NCBI GenBank assembly: GCA_015039315.1
Contig: WIDE01000018.1
Coordinates: 231,788-295,787 of the forward strand
DNA length: 64,000 bases
Source of the DNA: Clavulina sp. PMI_390
Lineage: Eukaryota; Basidiomycota; Agaricomycetes; Cantharellales; Hydnaceae
Direction: 5' to 3'
The stretch's first letter is position 1; each line of letters opens with the position of its first letter. Below the pieces are notes generated by a model. The model had not been told where the DNA came from. It saw only the letters and a program-made list of their open reading frames with translations, and did no database searches. The translations under genes were made by a program, and so were the position numbers. Shown here in pieces: positions 10,731-22,681 of this stretch.

Positions 10731-11908
10731 ATGCGTTCCTTCATCCTCGCCGCTGCCGTCTTTGTTGGCTCTGCCTTCGCTGCTCCTAACATCTGTATGT
10801 GAATTTACCCCACACTTTTCATTCATGTTACCCCCTGTCGATCCTGACTCACTCATGCGCCCGTCAACAATGACCTGATCATTGACCATTGGATCACAAT
10901 AGACGCGTACCCGTACAGCCCGAGCAACATCGTCAAGATTGACTCGCTGAGTACGATGCTTCTGGCAGCTATTCATTTGATCATTCCTCTTATTCCTTGT
11001 TATTCAACTCATGTAGCCAACATGTGCATGATCGCACCAAAGGACCCCCACACCGACATTGGTGTCGCTGAGGGCTCTGGCACCAAGACCTATTGTGCGT
11101 AACCTACTTCTTGCTACCACTTCTCAGGGATCTAATTCAAATTCATTTCGGTCAAACCCAACTGACACTCTCCGCTTCCCTCATCGCTCTCGTATTTGCC
11201 AATAGGCACACGTGCCGGTCGTTGGGATCTGGCCAACCAGGGCCAACTGCCTGATGACTTCTTCTCAGATGCCAAATACGTCGAGTACAAAGGTGCTAAG
11301 GGCGGCTTGATTCGCCAGATCTCTGGTTGCATCAACACTTCCCACCTTAGCCGTCTCAACCCCTCTGATGAGGGTGGCCAGTTCGATTCCAGTGGCGCTG
11401 GGTAAGTCCGCTTTCTCTATAAATAGGATCTCCGTATCCTCGGCTTCGTGGGGCCGCCGGAAACGGAGAGCGGCTGTTGTGATGTTTTGAGATGGACGTA
11501 ACGCTGACCATGCATTTCACATTCCCAATCGTCTGGTGTTTGGTGAACTTTTCTATCATGGATCTATAGTGACAACGGTGTCCCTAGGAACTGTGAGTGT
11601 CCTGCAGCACATCGTTTTGAGCTCGTATCACTGACTGTCCATATACGTTGTATTCTATTTTACTAGCGTTCTGCATCCTTCCTGGCAACAACGTCCGAGG
11701 CTTCTACGTCCAGCAAATCGAGCCTGCCGAGAACCGATTCTGCCTCCGCTGCTGCGCTGATAACGATGACTGCCCCCACACCAACGATACCAAGGGCTGC
11801 GAGGTTGCTCTTCCTGGTACGTATTCCCTCCATGAAATCGCGCTCTGCATGATCCCCTGATCTCATATCTCCTTTCCATTAGGCTACTACGGTGCCTCTT
11901 GCAAGTAA
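10731..11908 (+). CDS. Small secreted cysteine-rich protein, copy 2 of 3
   Basis: Seven exons: 10731-10794, 10903-10950, 11017-11094, 11206-11401, 11570-11592, 11667-11816, 11883-11908 (194 aa). Exon lengths equal those of copy 1, and all intron phases are conserved. The signal peptide is MRSFILAAAVFVGSAFAAP. All ten Cys are kept, including the RFCLRCCADNDDC cluster. FFSDAKYVEYKGAKGG and QFDSSGAG show it is very close to the other two. The product is probably secreted; its role is unknown. Same-strand tandem placement and matching leaders point to unequal crossing-over and probably shared expression. Confidence 0.86.
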
Positions 11909-13743
11909 AGCATTCGATACCAGCACGGTCCTCGAGCTGCCTTGAACCCTGCATCTTGTCATTGTGTTACCATTTCGTTCTGTTTGTGTCAGCCATCCAT
12001 CACTCACGCGGACTTTTCTCGCATATTCTTGGCCTGCTTCCCGCTTTTTTTCTTTCGGACTTTCGACCTCCCTCCTCCAACGTCGTCAGCTACGTGGTTT
12101 GTGCCACTCCAACAATCTTGTCACTCATTTAGTTTGCTATAACTTATTGAAAGTTCATTATCGTCTTCCGGAGTGTGTTCATCATTCTCTTTGTTCCTGA
12201 AACTCTTTATCTCGCTCATCCTCCAAGGCGATCCCCTGCTTGATCTTCTTGGCTGCTCCGGTCATCCCATTAGTCTCGTCGACTGCCCTCAGCATGAGCA
12301 ACTCGAAGCGCTAACACGAGTGACTGCTTTTAACCATTCACCATCTTGGCTCCGCTCATCTTTGAGACTTGTAGAAGGTTAGCAACTATCATTGCGTCGC
12401 GCGGAGGCCCAAAGCAGGAACATTGACAACCAGACAACGCTTGGATCTTTTCCAAATGAGGATAGGACATCGAGCCTTACTCTCTTCGGTCGGCTCCCCT
12501 GATCATCAGCCAGCTGAATTTACAATCAGTGCTCCTCAGGGCCCAGAGCCCCTCAGTGGCCGTGCTGAACAGCTTGGGCACAAGACGAGGACACAAGGTG
12601 TACGACACATTGGGATCAAGGATTTTCGGTGGAAAAAGGGGGATCGGTTTGCATCGTATGAACCTGGATGTCTTGAAAGCAATCGGGAGTAAAGAGGTGT
12701 TCATAATCTTACGCATATTGACACGTTCCGAAACCAGGGTTCCAAAACACTCGTACTTATGGCGACATAACTGGAGGAATCGAATGATGAAAGGAAGCGG
12801 GATCCTGCTGCATCATGAAACTTTGCGGTTCGCCCGACGTGATGTAGGGGTGAGGTGTCCGTGCAGACGATAGCGGCGGCTGAACATACGTACATGTACG
12901 TACATCCTCACACGAGCCGGCGGGACCTCTCGGAGGGCGGGCGGCGGTAATCCCGAAGCGCTCAGGCCATAAGCCATGACTCGAGTAATCAGCGCTTCAT
13001 AAGAGGCTTCGCGGGCTCGGTCGGTTGCCGGCTCTCGGTGACACATGCACGAGTAATTCAGTTTCCACTAGGATGGGACGTAAATTGATGGAAGCCTTCA
13101 GCAAACCCGAGCAAGGGGTCTTGGCAGGTCATGCGAGGTGGCTCTACCAGCATAATGCGCTCAGAAGTCCGAGTAAGGCTATCAGAGCCTATCATGAAAG
13201 TTCAGCGGTTACGTGAATCGATGGACAGAGTTGGGTTCGAATAGGTCATGCACTGTCAGTCTGCTATGGATTAGCTTATCAACATTCCCAGATTATGACG
13301 CATTTGCTGAGCTCAAGGGACGGCACATCAACCTTTTGCTGGAGAAGTGTGGGGGGATTAAATCCCGTGATTCTGAGACGGCGATGGAGCAGAACGCTGA
13401 TGGCTTCCATTCGGTAGGTGCGTGTGAGGCGAGGCCACACCAAGCACTGGAGTTTTCGGCCTGATGGAATACGTCAATCTGCATCTGCACAGCTCCTCGG
13501 GGATGAAGACGCCAGCCCAGAATGACTTGACGATACTGGGCGTCTGAGACAGAGACAATAATTTTGTAGCTATGGACGTAGCATTGAGCTACGCAAGCAT
13601 GTCATGGAAATAATATTTGACTTTTCTATGAAACTCTGAGCAGGTTTGGAAGCGGTTTTGTGGCTTGGCCGCGTCCAGATGCCATTTGATTAACAGGAAT
13701 GGTCACGGTGTAAATATTTCCCAACAAACCCCCCAGACTCGTC
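11909..13743. other. Spacer between secreted genes 2 and 3
   Basis: About 1.8 kb. I see no supported gene. It contains a perfect 16-bp palindrome, TACGTACATGTACGTA, at 12887-12902. Confidence 0.5.
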
Positions 13744-13838
13744 TTTTTAACCAGCTTCGGTCTTACACTCTTTTGACCCCCCACTGTCCTTCAGTCCCCT
13801 TATCCATCCTCCCACCCTATCCTTCCATCCTATCCACC
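13744..13838 (+). promoter_or_regulatory. Core promoter and leader of secreted gene 3
   Basis: TTTTTAA (13744-13750), then TTTTGACCCCCCACTGTCCT (from 13771) and TCAGTC (13791-13796), ending in a C/T-rich leader. Third copy of the shared arrangement. Confidence 0.55.
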
Positions 13839-15012
13839 ATGCGCGCCTTTGCTTTTGCTGCTGCCCTTTTCAGCACCGTCCTCGCTGCTCCCAACTTGTG
13901 TAAGTGTTGTTGTAGCCCCACATAGTCCTGTTTTCGCGTTTTTGGGCATGATGTCCGACTCTCTTTCGCTCTCGATTATACTCATACCCATTGGTTCTTT
14001 TTAGACTCATACAAGTACAGCCCAAGCAATGTCGTCCAGCTCAGGTCACTCAGTACGTCTCTCCCTCTCTAGTTTCTCAAATCGAATTAAGAATTTTTTA
14101 TGCTCACTTGCCAACCTTTTTCAGACAACATGTGCTTGATTGCGCCCCTTAACGCGCACACTGACATTGGTGTCGCTGAGGGTTCAGGCACCAAGACTTA
14201 CTGTACGTACCACCAATTCACACCCCTCAATTTTCTTGTAATACAAACTTACTCGTTTTATCCTCCTGCCCGTGTTACTATAGGCACTGCCGCTGCTCGC
14301 TGGGACAAGGCGAACCAGGGCCAGCTGCCTGCTGATTTCTTCTCGGATGCCAAATATGTCGAGTACAAGGGCGCCAAGGGCGGCTTGATCCAGCAAATCT
14401 CTGGGTGCATCAACACCTCCCACCTCAGTCGCCTCAACCCCAACGACGAGGGTGGCCAGTTCGATTCCAGCGGTCAAGGGTGAGCCTCTCTGTCACTGGA
14501 CTTGCGTCATTCTTGGCGTGTGATTGCTGTCGGCGTCGATGCGCCGGCGGCAATTGATCGTCGTCGCGAGCACACATGATGCTAACTCATGTTCCCAATC
14601 GTCCGGTACCGGTTCAATGATCATGCTTCTGCAGTAACAACGGCGTGCCAACAGACTGTGAGTGGCTTTGATGGAGTGGAGTGCGCATGTTTTGACGGCT
14701 GACACTCGCTTCGTTTTGCTTCCCTTTTTTTCTTGGCCGTGCTTCGAATCCATCAGCGTTCTGCATCCTCCCTGGAAACAACGTCCGAGGCTACTACGTC
14801 CAACAGTTCGAGCCTGCTCAGAACCGATTCTGCATCCGCTGCTGCGCCGACAACAATGACTGCCCTCACACGAACGATACCAAGGGCTGCGAAGTTGCTC
14901 TTCCCGGTTCGTCTTGTCTCGTATTTGTATGTTGGCTCGAGAAAGGCCTCTAAACTGATTCTGGTTCCTGTACTTTCTCACTCTAGGCTACTACGGTGCC
15001 TCCTGCAAGTAA
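13839..15012 (+). CDS. Small secreted cysteine-rich protein, copy 3 of 3
   Basis: Seven exons: 13839-13899, 14005-14052, 14125-14202, 14284-14479, 14635-14657, 14757-14906, 14987-15012 (193 aa). Exon 1 is one codon shorter than in the other copies; exons 2-7 have the same lengths. The signal peptide is MRAFAFAAALFSTVLAAP. All ten Cys are present, with CIRCCADNNDC as the cluster. It differs from copies 1 and 2 in the N-terminal mature part (SNVVQLRSLNNMC) and in GGLIQQISGC. Function unknown; likely extracellular. Confidence 0.86.
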
Positions 15013-15641
15013 AATTGCAAATTAGCATCCTCTGCCATTTCTTTGTATCATTGCTTCGTTCTTCAGTCTGTTCCATTCGTCTTTTTCATGCGGACTTTCC
15101 TCGCGCATCATATCGACCTAGCACCCATTCATCGGACTTTCTACTTTTATACTGCATCATCTCTCGCAATAGTCATCATTCGGGAGGTCCCTCGCTGCAT
15201 TTTGTTCTTGACCCACACACTTTAACTCACTCATTTGGGCTCGTTGTAATTATTGGATCGTTAATGTCGTAAAATACAAAGCACGTACACGGACCTTGTT
15301 CTCTGTACGGATTTGTGGTCTTGGAGTGAGCGAAAGGCGTGTTTGCGCATGTTGTCATCCAAGCACTCTTTCCTCGAGTCGCTTTTGTTGTTGAATCTTT
15401 CTCCAGTGGGTGAATCCAAATGATAGAATACCTCGCGCGCGACAGCCTCGCTCTTGGCTAACTACGCGTATGTACCCAGTGTCTAATAGGGTCTCTTTTT
15501 GCTTGCTTCAACTTTTGGACACTCGCTCAGCGGATCGGGGCAACCAAGCGCGCTTGACTCCCCTTGTTCCTAATTTCATTCACAACTGCTCCAATTGAAT
15601 AAGGCTGTTTGAGCGTGTGAACCCTCCCTATCCTCCTGAGC
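15013..15641. other. Spacer before the FunK1 gene
   Basis: 629 bp holding the 3' UTR of the third secreted gene and the FunK1 promoter. I see no gene. Confidence 0.5.
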
Positions 15642-18027
15642 ATGACTGTCGTTGTCGCCTCGACCTCTGCTCAGCCAGCGTCGGACCCAAAGACGACCGA
15701 TTACTTTCCACCTATCAACGAGAGATATGGTATCGAAATACTAGGTAAGCACTGAACTCGATGATTCTTCTCACTCCTCACTCACGGTCATATATTCTCT
15801 TTCCTATGCATCGTCACTAGAACCCCCTCGCCAGGGACCCAAAGTCCGCGAACAAGAATATACCACCATCTATCGCAGCTCAACATCCATCTCTTATGAT
15901 GTCGTTAACCACGAGAATGTCATCGAGCAATACGAAGCTGCAGAAGCATGGACGCAGACGTCCGGGTACTGGAACTCACTCACGGAGGACGTCGAGCCTT
16001 GGCCACCACATGCGCTCGACCCACCTGAAGTCACGCACTTTGAGGTCCCACTCGAACGCTATATGAATATTGTCCTACACTCGAAATCTCTGCCTGCACT
16101 GTCGCGCGCGATCGAGGAGAGCACGGCGGCTGTTTTGGCGGACGAGAAGTTTCTAGGTGATATGGCCAAGTATATGCGTATCGTCCGCGACGACGCGGAT
16201 GCTATGATGTGGAACGATCAGGCCTCGGATGTCCTTTCTCGGCTGCTAGAGCGCATCCAGGACTTCGTGCCCAATGTCGAAGACACCGCTCCAACCCATG
16301 CCTACGAGTTCACTAGCTCTCGGGGTAGGTTCCATGACGAGAGTGAAGAGCGGGTGGAGAACATCGCTGTCGTCAGAAGAGCGGGAAGTTCCTTAACCGC
16401 CACTTATGGATGGAATGACGTTGGGTGGATCATCGACGCTGACACAGAACAATGGGAAGATAGACTGGTGGGCATTGAAGCCGCCGCCGGACTGCGAGGC
16501 ACCACTGGCCCCTCTTCACCATCCTCATCGATCCAAAAACCCTCCCGCAGAACCATCGAACCCCCTCCAGACCCTGCACGCCAGGCGAAACTCGTCTTCT
16601 CACAAGGCAACCGACGGCATGTCCTGGGGCTCAGCATTAATAGGCTCTCCGTGCGCTTCTGGCTCTTTGATCGTGCAGGAAGCATCCGTACGCCTGGTGG
16701 CAATGATGCCATGCGGCTCAATGAGCCATCCTTCATCTCGCATTTCCTCCGTTTCCTCTTGCACAGCGACGAGCAGCTTGGGCTTGAGGGTACGTTCGAG
16801 CCGGAGTCTAAGGAGCGATCAAGCATGTCGTCATTACGGCCGGAGGTCGGCGCAAGGATACGTATACTACCAAGTGAGGAGTACAAAGTCCTGGAATGCC
16901 TGCATGTGCAGAAGGACTTGTATGGCCGAGGGACAAGTGTATGGATGTGTGAGCTCGCTTCAGGCCGACCATCAACAGGCAGTGCTAACGGCCAGAGTGA
17001 AATGATGGGGGCTGATGAAGAACTGGAAGAAGGCTATGTCGATCCACTCGTGGGGCCTATACCTCAGAAGGTGGTCATCAAATTTACATGGCAACGCGCT
17101 GAGTGGCCTGATGAATCGGAACTGCATCACCTCGTGGCTCAAGCGGGCGTACAGGGCGTGGCGAAGCTCTATCGCACGAGATACATCGAGCGCTTGTCGA
17201 GACATTTTCGGGGGAGGCTGCTTGATGCAAGCCTGTTTCGGGACAGGGAACTGAGAGCACAGGTTTTCGGCCCTGTATGTCAGCCACTGAGGGTAGTGAA
17301 AGAGCTGGAGAAGTTCAAGGCAGCATTCATCTCGCTCGTTCAAGGTCAGTATCACCGCTCTTAGTGGGAGTTTTCTGTTCCTTGCTCACATTACGAATAA
17401 CGCACAGCACACCACGACATGTATGAAAAGACTGGTATACTACATCACGACATCAATCTTGAGAACCTCATGGTCGACGAAACCGACCACTCGAAAGGCA
17501 TCCTCATCGACCTCGACCTTGCCATCCGTATCCACGACCACGCCACCGGCCTACCTATCCCTCTCCCTGAATTCACATCCACCCCTCTTCCCGGAGGTAC
17601 TCTTCCTTTCCGCGCCATTAGTTTGCTTGAGCAAGGCAACCAGATCCACACGCTCCACTACCGGTACGATCTCGAGTCCTTCCTATATGTCCTTATCTGG
17701 ACCCTCTCCCACCACCCTCTTGAACATGCGTCATCCTCCCGATCCAAGGCCTCCACGAAGGCGCTCAGCGCGATTGAGTCGTGGACGCAGGGTACGCTTA
17801 CGGAGATGGCCCAAGCGAAGCGCGCTCATTTGAGGAGAATGGCAAAGGGGGAGGCCAGCGCGCTCCCGACTGGTCAGCTCGGGAAAGCGTGGCTGATCAA
17901 GCTAGCAAAGCTATTCGAGGCAGGGTACAGGAAGCTCGATGAGGATCCAGGGAGGGCTGATGTGGGGACGATGGGTGGTGTGGTGACATTTGAAGCGTTC
18001 ATGGCGGTTCTACAAGACAGTGGGTGA
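15642..18027 (+). CDS. FunK1-type fungal protein kinase
   Basis: Three exons: 15642-15744, 15821-17344, 17408-18027 (748 aa). It fits the FunK1 family, kinases expanded in basidiomycetes. The N-terminal ~140 residues have no clear fold. The kinase region contains VVIKFTWQ as the likely beta-3 strand with its Lys, and exon 3 holds the catalytic loop GILHHDINLENLM (Asp near residue 556). The magnesium motif GILIDLDLAIRI has DLD where most kinases have DFG; FunK1 proteins usually read DFD there. GGTLPFRAISLL follows as the activation segment, then RYDLESFLYVLIW, which is typical of FunK1. Key catalytic residues look present, so it may be active. Targets of the family are largely unknown. The start is the first ATG and gives an in-frame splice into exon 2. 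Confidence 0.87.
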
Positions 18028-18911
18028 TCAGAAGACGCCATGATCGCTTCCGTCTGTTCCTCCATGTAGCCTCGCATGGGAGGGGCGTATGAGTGAACAA
18101 ATACGACTCCAGGGCAATCGACACTTTATTGGGCCCCATTATTTGTTGTAGTCACTCCCTGATGAGACTGCTGAATTAGCAGAAGACCCGTTAATCAGGC
18201 GTCGTGATAATACCACACGTCAGGACTCATGACATCGTAAATCCTGACATAGTCCATTCCTTTGTTACGCCTTCAACTAATATCTAATCCGCCTAGACTT
18301 CAGGTACTATATGCTCACACAAAGGGGCCGAAAGGCTCCGCAAATAGAGCTCTGAAAGAATAGATGCAGGTTTTTCAGGCTACTATTCAAGTTGTTTTGT
18401 CGAAAGAGCTTGAGGTCCAGGCGCGATTGGATGGCGAATGAACAAAGTCAGAGTCTCACGGCCTTGGCCAACGCCGACACACGGGGCTGCCTACCGCAAT
18501 TACGCAATGTTCATATAGGACTATGCATAGACGCGGCACGTAAGGTTTTTTTTAATAATCTAATTCGACTTAAGTGAGAAAGCTTCATATAGTTAGTCTT
18601 TTTCGCATTAGTAACGAGAATGCCATAGCAGGCAGCGTGTGATGCTTCCTGCGCCCACTACAAAGACCATTGCCCATTTGGGCAGTTGATCGATACACCA
18701 CCACCCATCCAACTTGATTTGCCCTCCCTTCAGACCCTGATTATACGACACCACCCGTGGTTTGTGTTGAACATCGGCTGAAACATTGGGTTATCATATA
18801 CCCTTCATGTTGTGCCTAGCGCCTTGGCATATTTTGCCCCGACCTCCTCCTTCGACATACTATCTGCATCAAGTCCACGCTCCCCACTTGGTGTGAGCCT
18901 CTTGAAGCTCC
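18028..18911. other. Spacer after FunK1
   Basis: 884 bp, AT-rich in places. I see no gene or RNA gene. Confidence 0.5.
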
Positions 18912-19986
18912 ATGAGTCCCTCCACTCGACACTCCCTTCTTTCCCGTACTTATCCGAGACGGAATCTTCATGAACTCGACGAAAACGAAGAAATGGGTGA
19001 AAGCTCACTAGATGCTAGATTATCAAACGAGAGCGAGCAAACGTTCTCATCACTCCTTGTCCACACGTCCAGAATGGGGATGCCGTCTTCTGCTCCTCCA
19101 GCGACCAACCGTTTGAGCCAGTCGTCTCGAGCCCAGACGGACAGAGCTGGGTCATCACTGCATCGTTCTCTGTTCCCACATCCCAAGTCACTAGAGGCTG
19201 GAATCCCCTTGCCCTCTCCGACTTCCCAAGCACGTTATAGCACTGGGAGATCCACAAAGCTGCCCTCATACAAGGAGGAGGAGAGTCGACCCCCAAGCCT
19301 AACATCCCCCCTCTCAGCGGGTAGGAGCTTTCTCCCTGAGCTGCCCCCGTTGCAACCACTTGACGTGAGGCCAGCGCGGGTCGCTAATGTGACTCCCGCC
19401 TTTGCTTTATCACGAATTGAGAACGAGGTCTTGGGCGATCCTCCCGAGGAAGCTGTTCCCGAAGAGCAGATCATTGCCGTGAGATCTGCGCCTAATATAT
19501 CAATTTCCCTGCCCTCGGTCTCGCCCATTGTCCCTCCACCCACGACGACATCATCTTCTCGAGTATCATTGCGTCAATCTCATCCATTTGCCATCAACAG
19601 TCCAATAACCATACCCTCCAATACGCGCCCAAGTCGATTATTCCCAAGTCCAATATCTGCTTCCCCTTCTGATACTCGCTTCGCAACCCCTCGGCCCACG
19701 TCAAAAACGATCCATGAGGTTATATATCCGGGGAACACATTTCTCGAGAGCTTTGGGGACCGCAGTTTCCGTAAGCCGTCTTCTAAACTTCCAAGCCGCG
19801 TCACACTCTTACTGACTACTGTCAACATGCATAGCTGAAGATAACGTGGAGGCTGGAAATGTAGTACTTCGCCCACCACCGAGCGGTACTTGGATCGCTC
19901 ATGGTGCCTTTGTACCATTCTTATTTGCTCTTTTAGTTGTTGTAGTTGTCGTGCTGGGGTTGTGGTTGGGTTTACGGAGGAGATAA
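18912..19986 (+). CDS. Ser/Pro-rich protein with C-terminal membrane anchor, paralogue 1
   Basis: Two exons: 18912-19770 and 19835-19986 (336 aa). The first ~285 residues are low complexity, rich in Ser, Pro and Arg, and probably disordered. The second exon adds a single hydrophobic helix (VPFLFALLVVVVVVLGLWLG) ending in LRRR and the stop, so it is a likely tail-anchored protein with its bulk in the cytosol. There is no signal peptide. Motifs shared with the paralogue at 21338 are TFSSLLVH, RMGMP, STGRSTKLPSYKEE, SRPPSL, EEAVPE and SHPFAIN. PSYKEE resembles short PxY-type adaptor motifs, but this is a guess. I do not recognise a family. Confidence 0.78.
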
Positions 19987-21337
19987 TGTGACTGTTTTCT
20001 GTAGTTCCCAGCATGTGGACGATGTATTCTTCTAGATTCACCTGTGCTTTTGTTTTTATGGTTTCTTACTGTATCTGCTATTATGATATGACTGGGGAAG
20101 GGGTTAGGTGGGCACACATGGAGGCGTAATTGAGTTCATTTCCTCTTTTGGACAAGTTCAACTCGTTCGTCACCTCAGGGCAATGGTCGTCCTACCAACT
20201 TTGTCAAGGAGACTCTTCGCTTGCTCGCGTATAAAACACCGAGTCCTTTTGGATCGCCAACTTGATGGTGACGCGTCTGGAGAGATGGGCTCATGAACGG
20301 CATCGTTGAACTGGTCCGGCTCCAGCTAGAACTTGCGCTTCTGATACCCTTCGCTGGCCACAGGGTATATCGCACACAAAACCCGCGATAACTACGACTC
20401 ACACGCTTTAGCTCTTCGTGAGGCTCCCCTAAGCGCTGTGTTCCCCTGCTTGCCAAGTTGGTATCCCAACTTGCCCTAGCCCTCATCCTCGTCTGTTCGT
20501 ATACTGTCGTGTGTTAGTTGACTGGGGCCATCTTGTCCAACCCAGCCGTCATGTGTGTCCGTAAACCCTGTGATGGGATCGGGCGAAACGTAGCAGAGCT
20601 TGGATGGTATGCACCCTGATGATCCTATCGACACATGCACATCCTACCTCGAATTTGACTCAGGTTGCATTAGCCAACTATCTAATCACCTCCATATTCT
20701 TTCTTTATTTGCGATAACTTCCTCATCATGAGCTTAGTTCCTGCTCTCCGTCCTTTCCGGAGTCGTTGTTCTGCAAGCTGGATGGTGCTTCGTACCCATC
20801 TTTTGGTATCCGGTGATATCTGGTCAAAGATGGATTACCGAGCGTGAATGAATGGTGCAGGGAGCACTATGGTGTACCATTGTGGCCAGCGCAGGCCACC
20901 TCCGGCCGCCAACTTTGTCCCATATTGAACGCGCTCGAACGGGCTCTTCCACCCATTCACTCGGCGGATGTGGAGTCTCCCTCTGAACCAGCCAAGGCCC
21001 TGTGATAAGACCCCGATATAGCTGGATATCTTGGTAATGCTAATGGTGGCGACGATGCCACGGGAACCAGCAACCACAGAATCTGATAGCTGCCCCACCA
21101 TTCAGAACCACCATTCAAAAAATGTTTGTGGACACACCGCTGATCTTGTATGATTTACTTGAACAACTCTACCAGACACTCGTTCACAGCGTAAAAAGGT
21201 CGCCTGCTTTGAAACATTGACCTTTAATGCACCCCTCCAACCGCTTCTTATAGTCTGTCGTTCTGGTCCCTCTCTTCAATAGTCAGTCATCGGCATCTCT
21301 TTCACTTCCCACCAGTTTTGCGAGGTTTTCGACTGCG
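19987..21337. other. Spacer between the tail-anchored paralogues
   Basis: 1.35 kb. Only short frames; no supported gene. Confidence 0.5.
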
Positions 21338-22389
21338 ATGGCCACTTCCACTCGCACCTCCCATGCTCCCAGCGACCATTCAAGACCGGACTCCTATAAT
21401 GACGATGCAAGAGACGAGTTGGGGGGCGTCATGCTCGATAATGGAGTACCGAGTCAGCAATCCTTTTCATCTTTACTCGTGCACGCTCCTCGCATGGGGA
21501 TGCCACCCTCCAGTCAGCGGGCAACACGGTCCTCCGGTCATTCTCAAGCCCAGGCTGAAAGACCACCACTGCCTCGATCTATCCTTGCTCATCTCAAGTG
21601 GATGGAGGCCGGATTGTCTGCCAACCCTTCATCTCGACAAGGGCGTCACAGCACTGGAAGATCGACGAAGTTACCCTCGTACAAGGAAGAGCAGAGTCGA
21701 CCTCCCAGTCTAACCACTCCTCCCCCGCTACCCAAGACCTTTGTCCCTGAGTTGCCATTGTCGCAACCAGAGCGAGCGCAGGCCACTAACAATATAACTG
21801 CGGCCGCCTTTGCATCATTGCGAAACTCTCCCGAGGAAGCGGTACCCGAGGTGCAGATCCCTGTGAGATCTAGGACCGCTGGTTCAGTTTCTTCAGACTC
21901 TACATTATCCACTTTCCCTTCTTCCACTGCTTCACCATGGTCTCGAAGACCGAGTAGCCCTTCCCATCCTTTTGCTATCAACAACCCAATCGCCATTCCT
22001 TCTGCCGCTCAACCAGCTTCGCTATTTTCGGTCTCCCGATCCATTTCGCCATTCGACCCTCCCTTTGAGAGCCTCCCACGAAGCAATCACTCCCATCAAT
22101 CAAAGTCCATTCATGAGCTTCTTTCTCGGGGAAATACTTCGTTAAAGAGCTTTGGTCACTATAGTTTCCGTGAGTCTCTCTTAATTCTGTTACCTCTATT
22201 TTTCAGTCCGGCCTCGCTCATCCCGTTCTCTGCTAAATAGCTGATGACAACAGGACAGCCACTCAGCCTGCGGTATTGCCCTCGCGCCGTCGTACTGTTG
22301 GCTCCCCCCGTCTTATCTTCCTACTTATATTCGTTCTCTTGGCTGCTGTTATCGGATTAGCCACATGGGTCGGTTTACGCCGGAAGTGA
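21338..22389 (+). CDS. Ser/Pro-rich protein with C-terminal membrane anchor, paralogue 2
   Basis: Two exons: 21338-22169 and 22241-22389 (326 aa). The single intron has the same position and phase as in the gene at 18912, splitting the codon after SFR/YSFR. The disordered Ser/Pro-rich body ends in one hydrophobic helix (LIFLLIFVLLAAVIGLATW) and the basic tip GLRRK. Shared islands are QSFSSLLVH, RMGMP, STGRSTKLPSYKEE, SRPPSLT, EEAVPE and SHPFAIN; the sequence between them has diverged freely. These islands are probably the functional parts. Direct tandem duplicate; function unknown. Confidence 0.78.
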
Positions 22390-22681
22390 TGTAATACCTC
22401 TCCTGGTGCTGGTCCGTTGCTGTCTTCTGTGAATTCAGCACCCTTTTTCGTTCTTATCCTGTCCTACTCTATTCACTATGTACTGTAACCTATAATGTTG
22501 ACCGAACGATAATGATCGAATGACGACTTCCTTTTTGGGACACGTTCGATTTCATTCGCAGCTTGCCTCTCTTGCAACCATCGTCATCGTTCCAACTTTC
22601 TAAGGTATTCTTGCAAATTAATTACATGGAAGTTTTCGAGTGTCTTCTAATCAGTATTCCGATAGTAAGGTGTCTGCAAGC

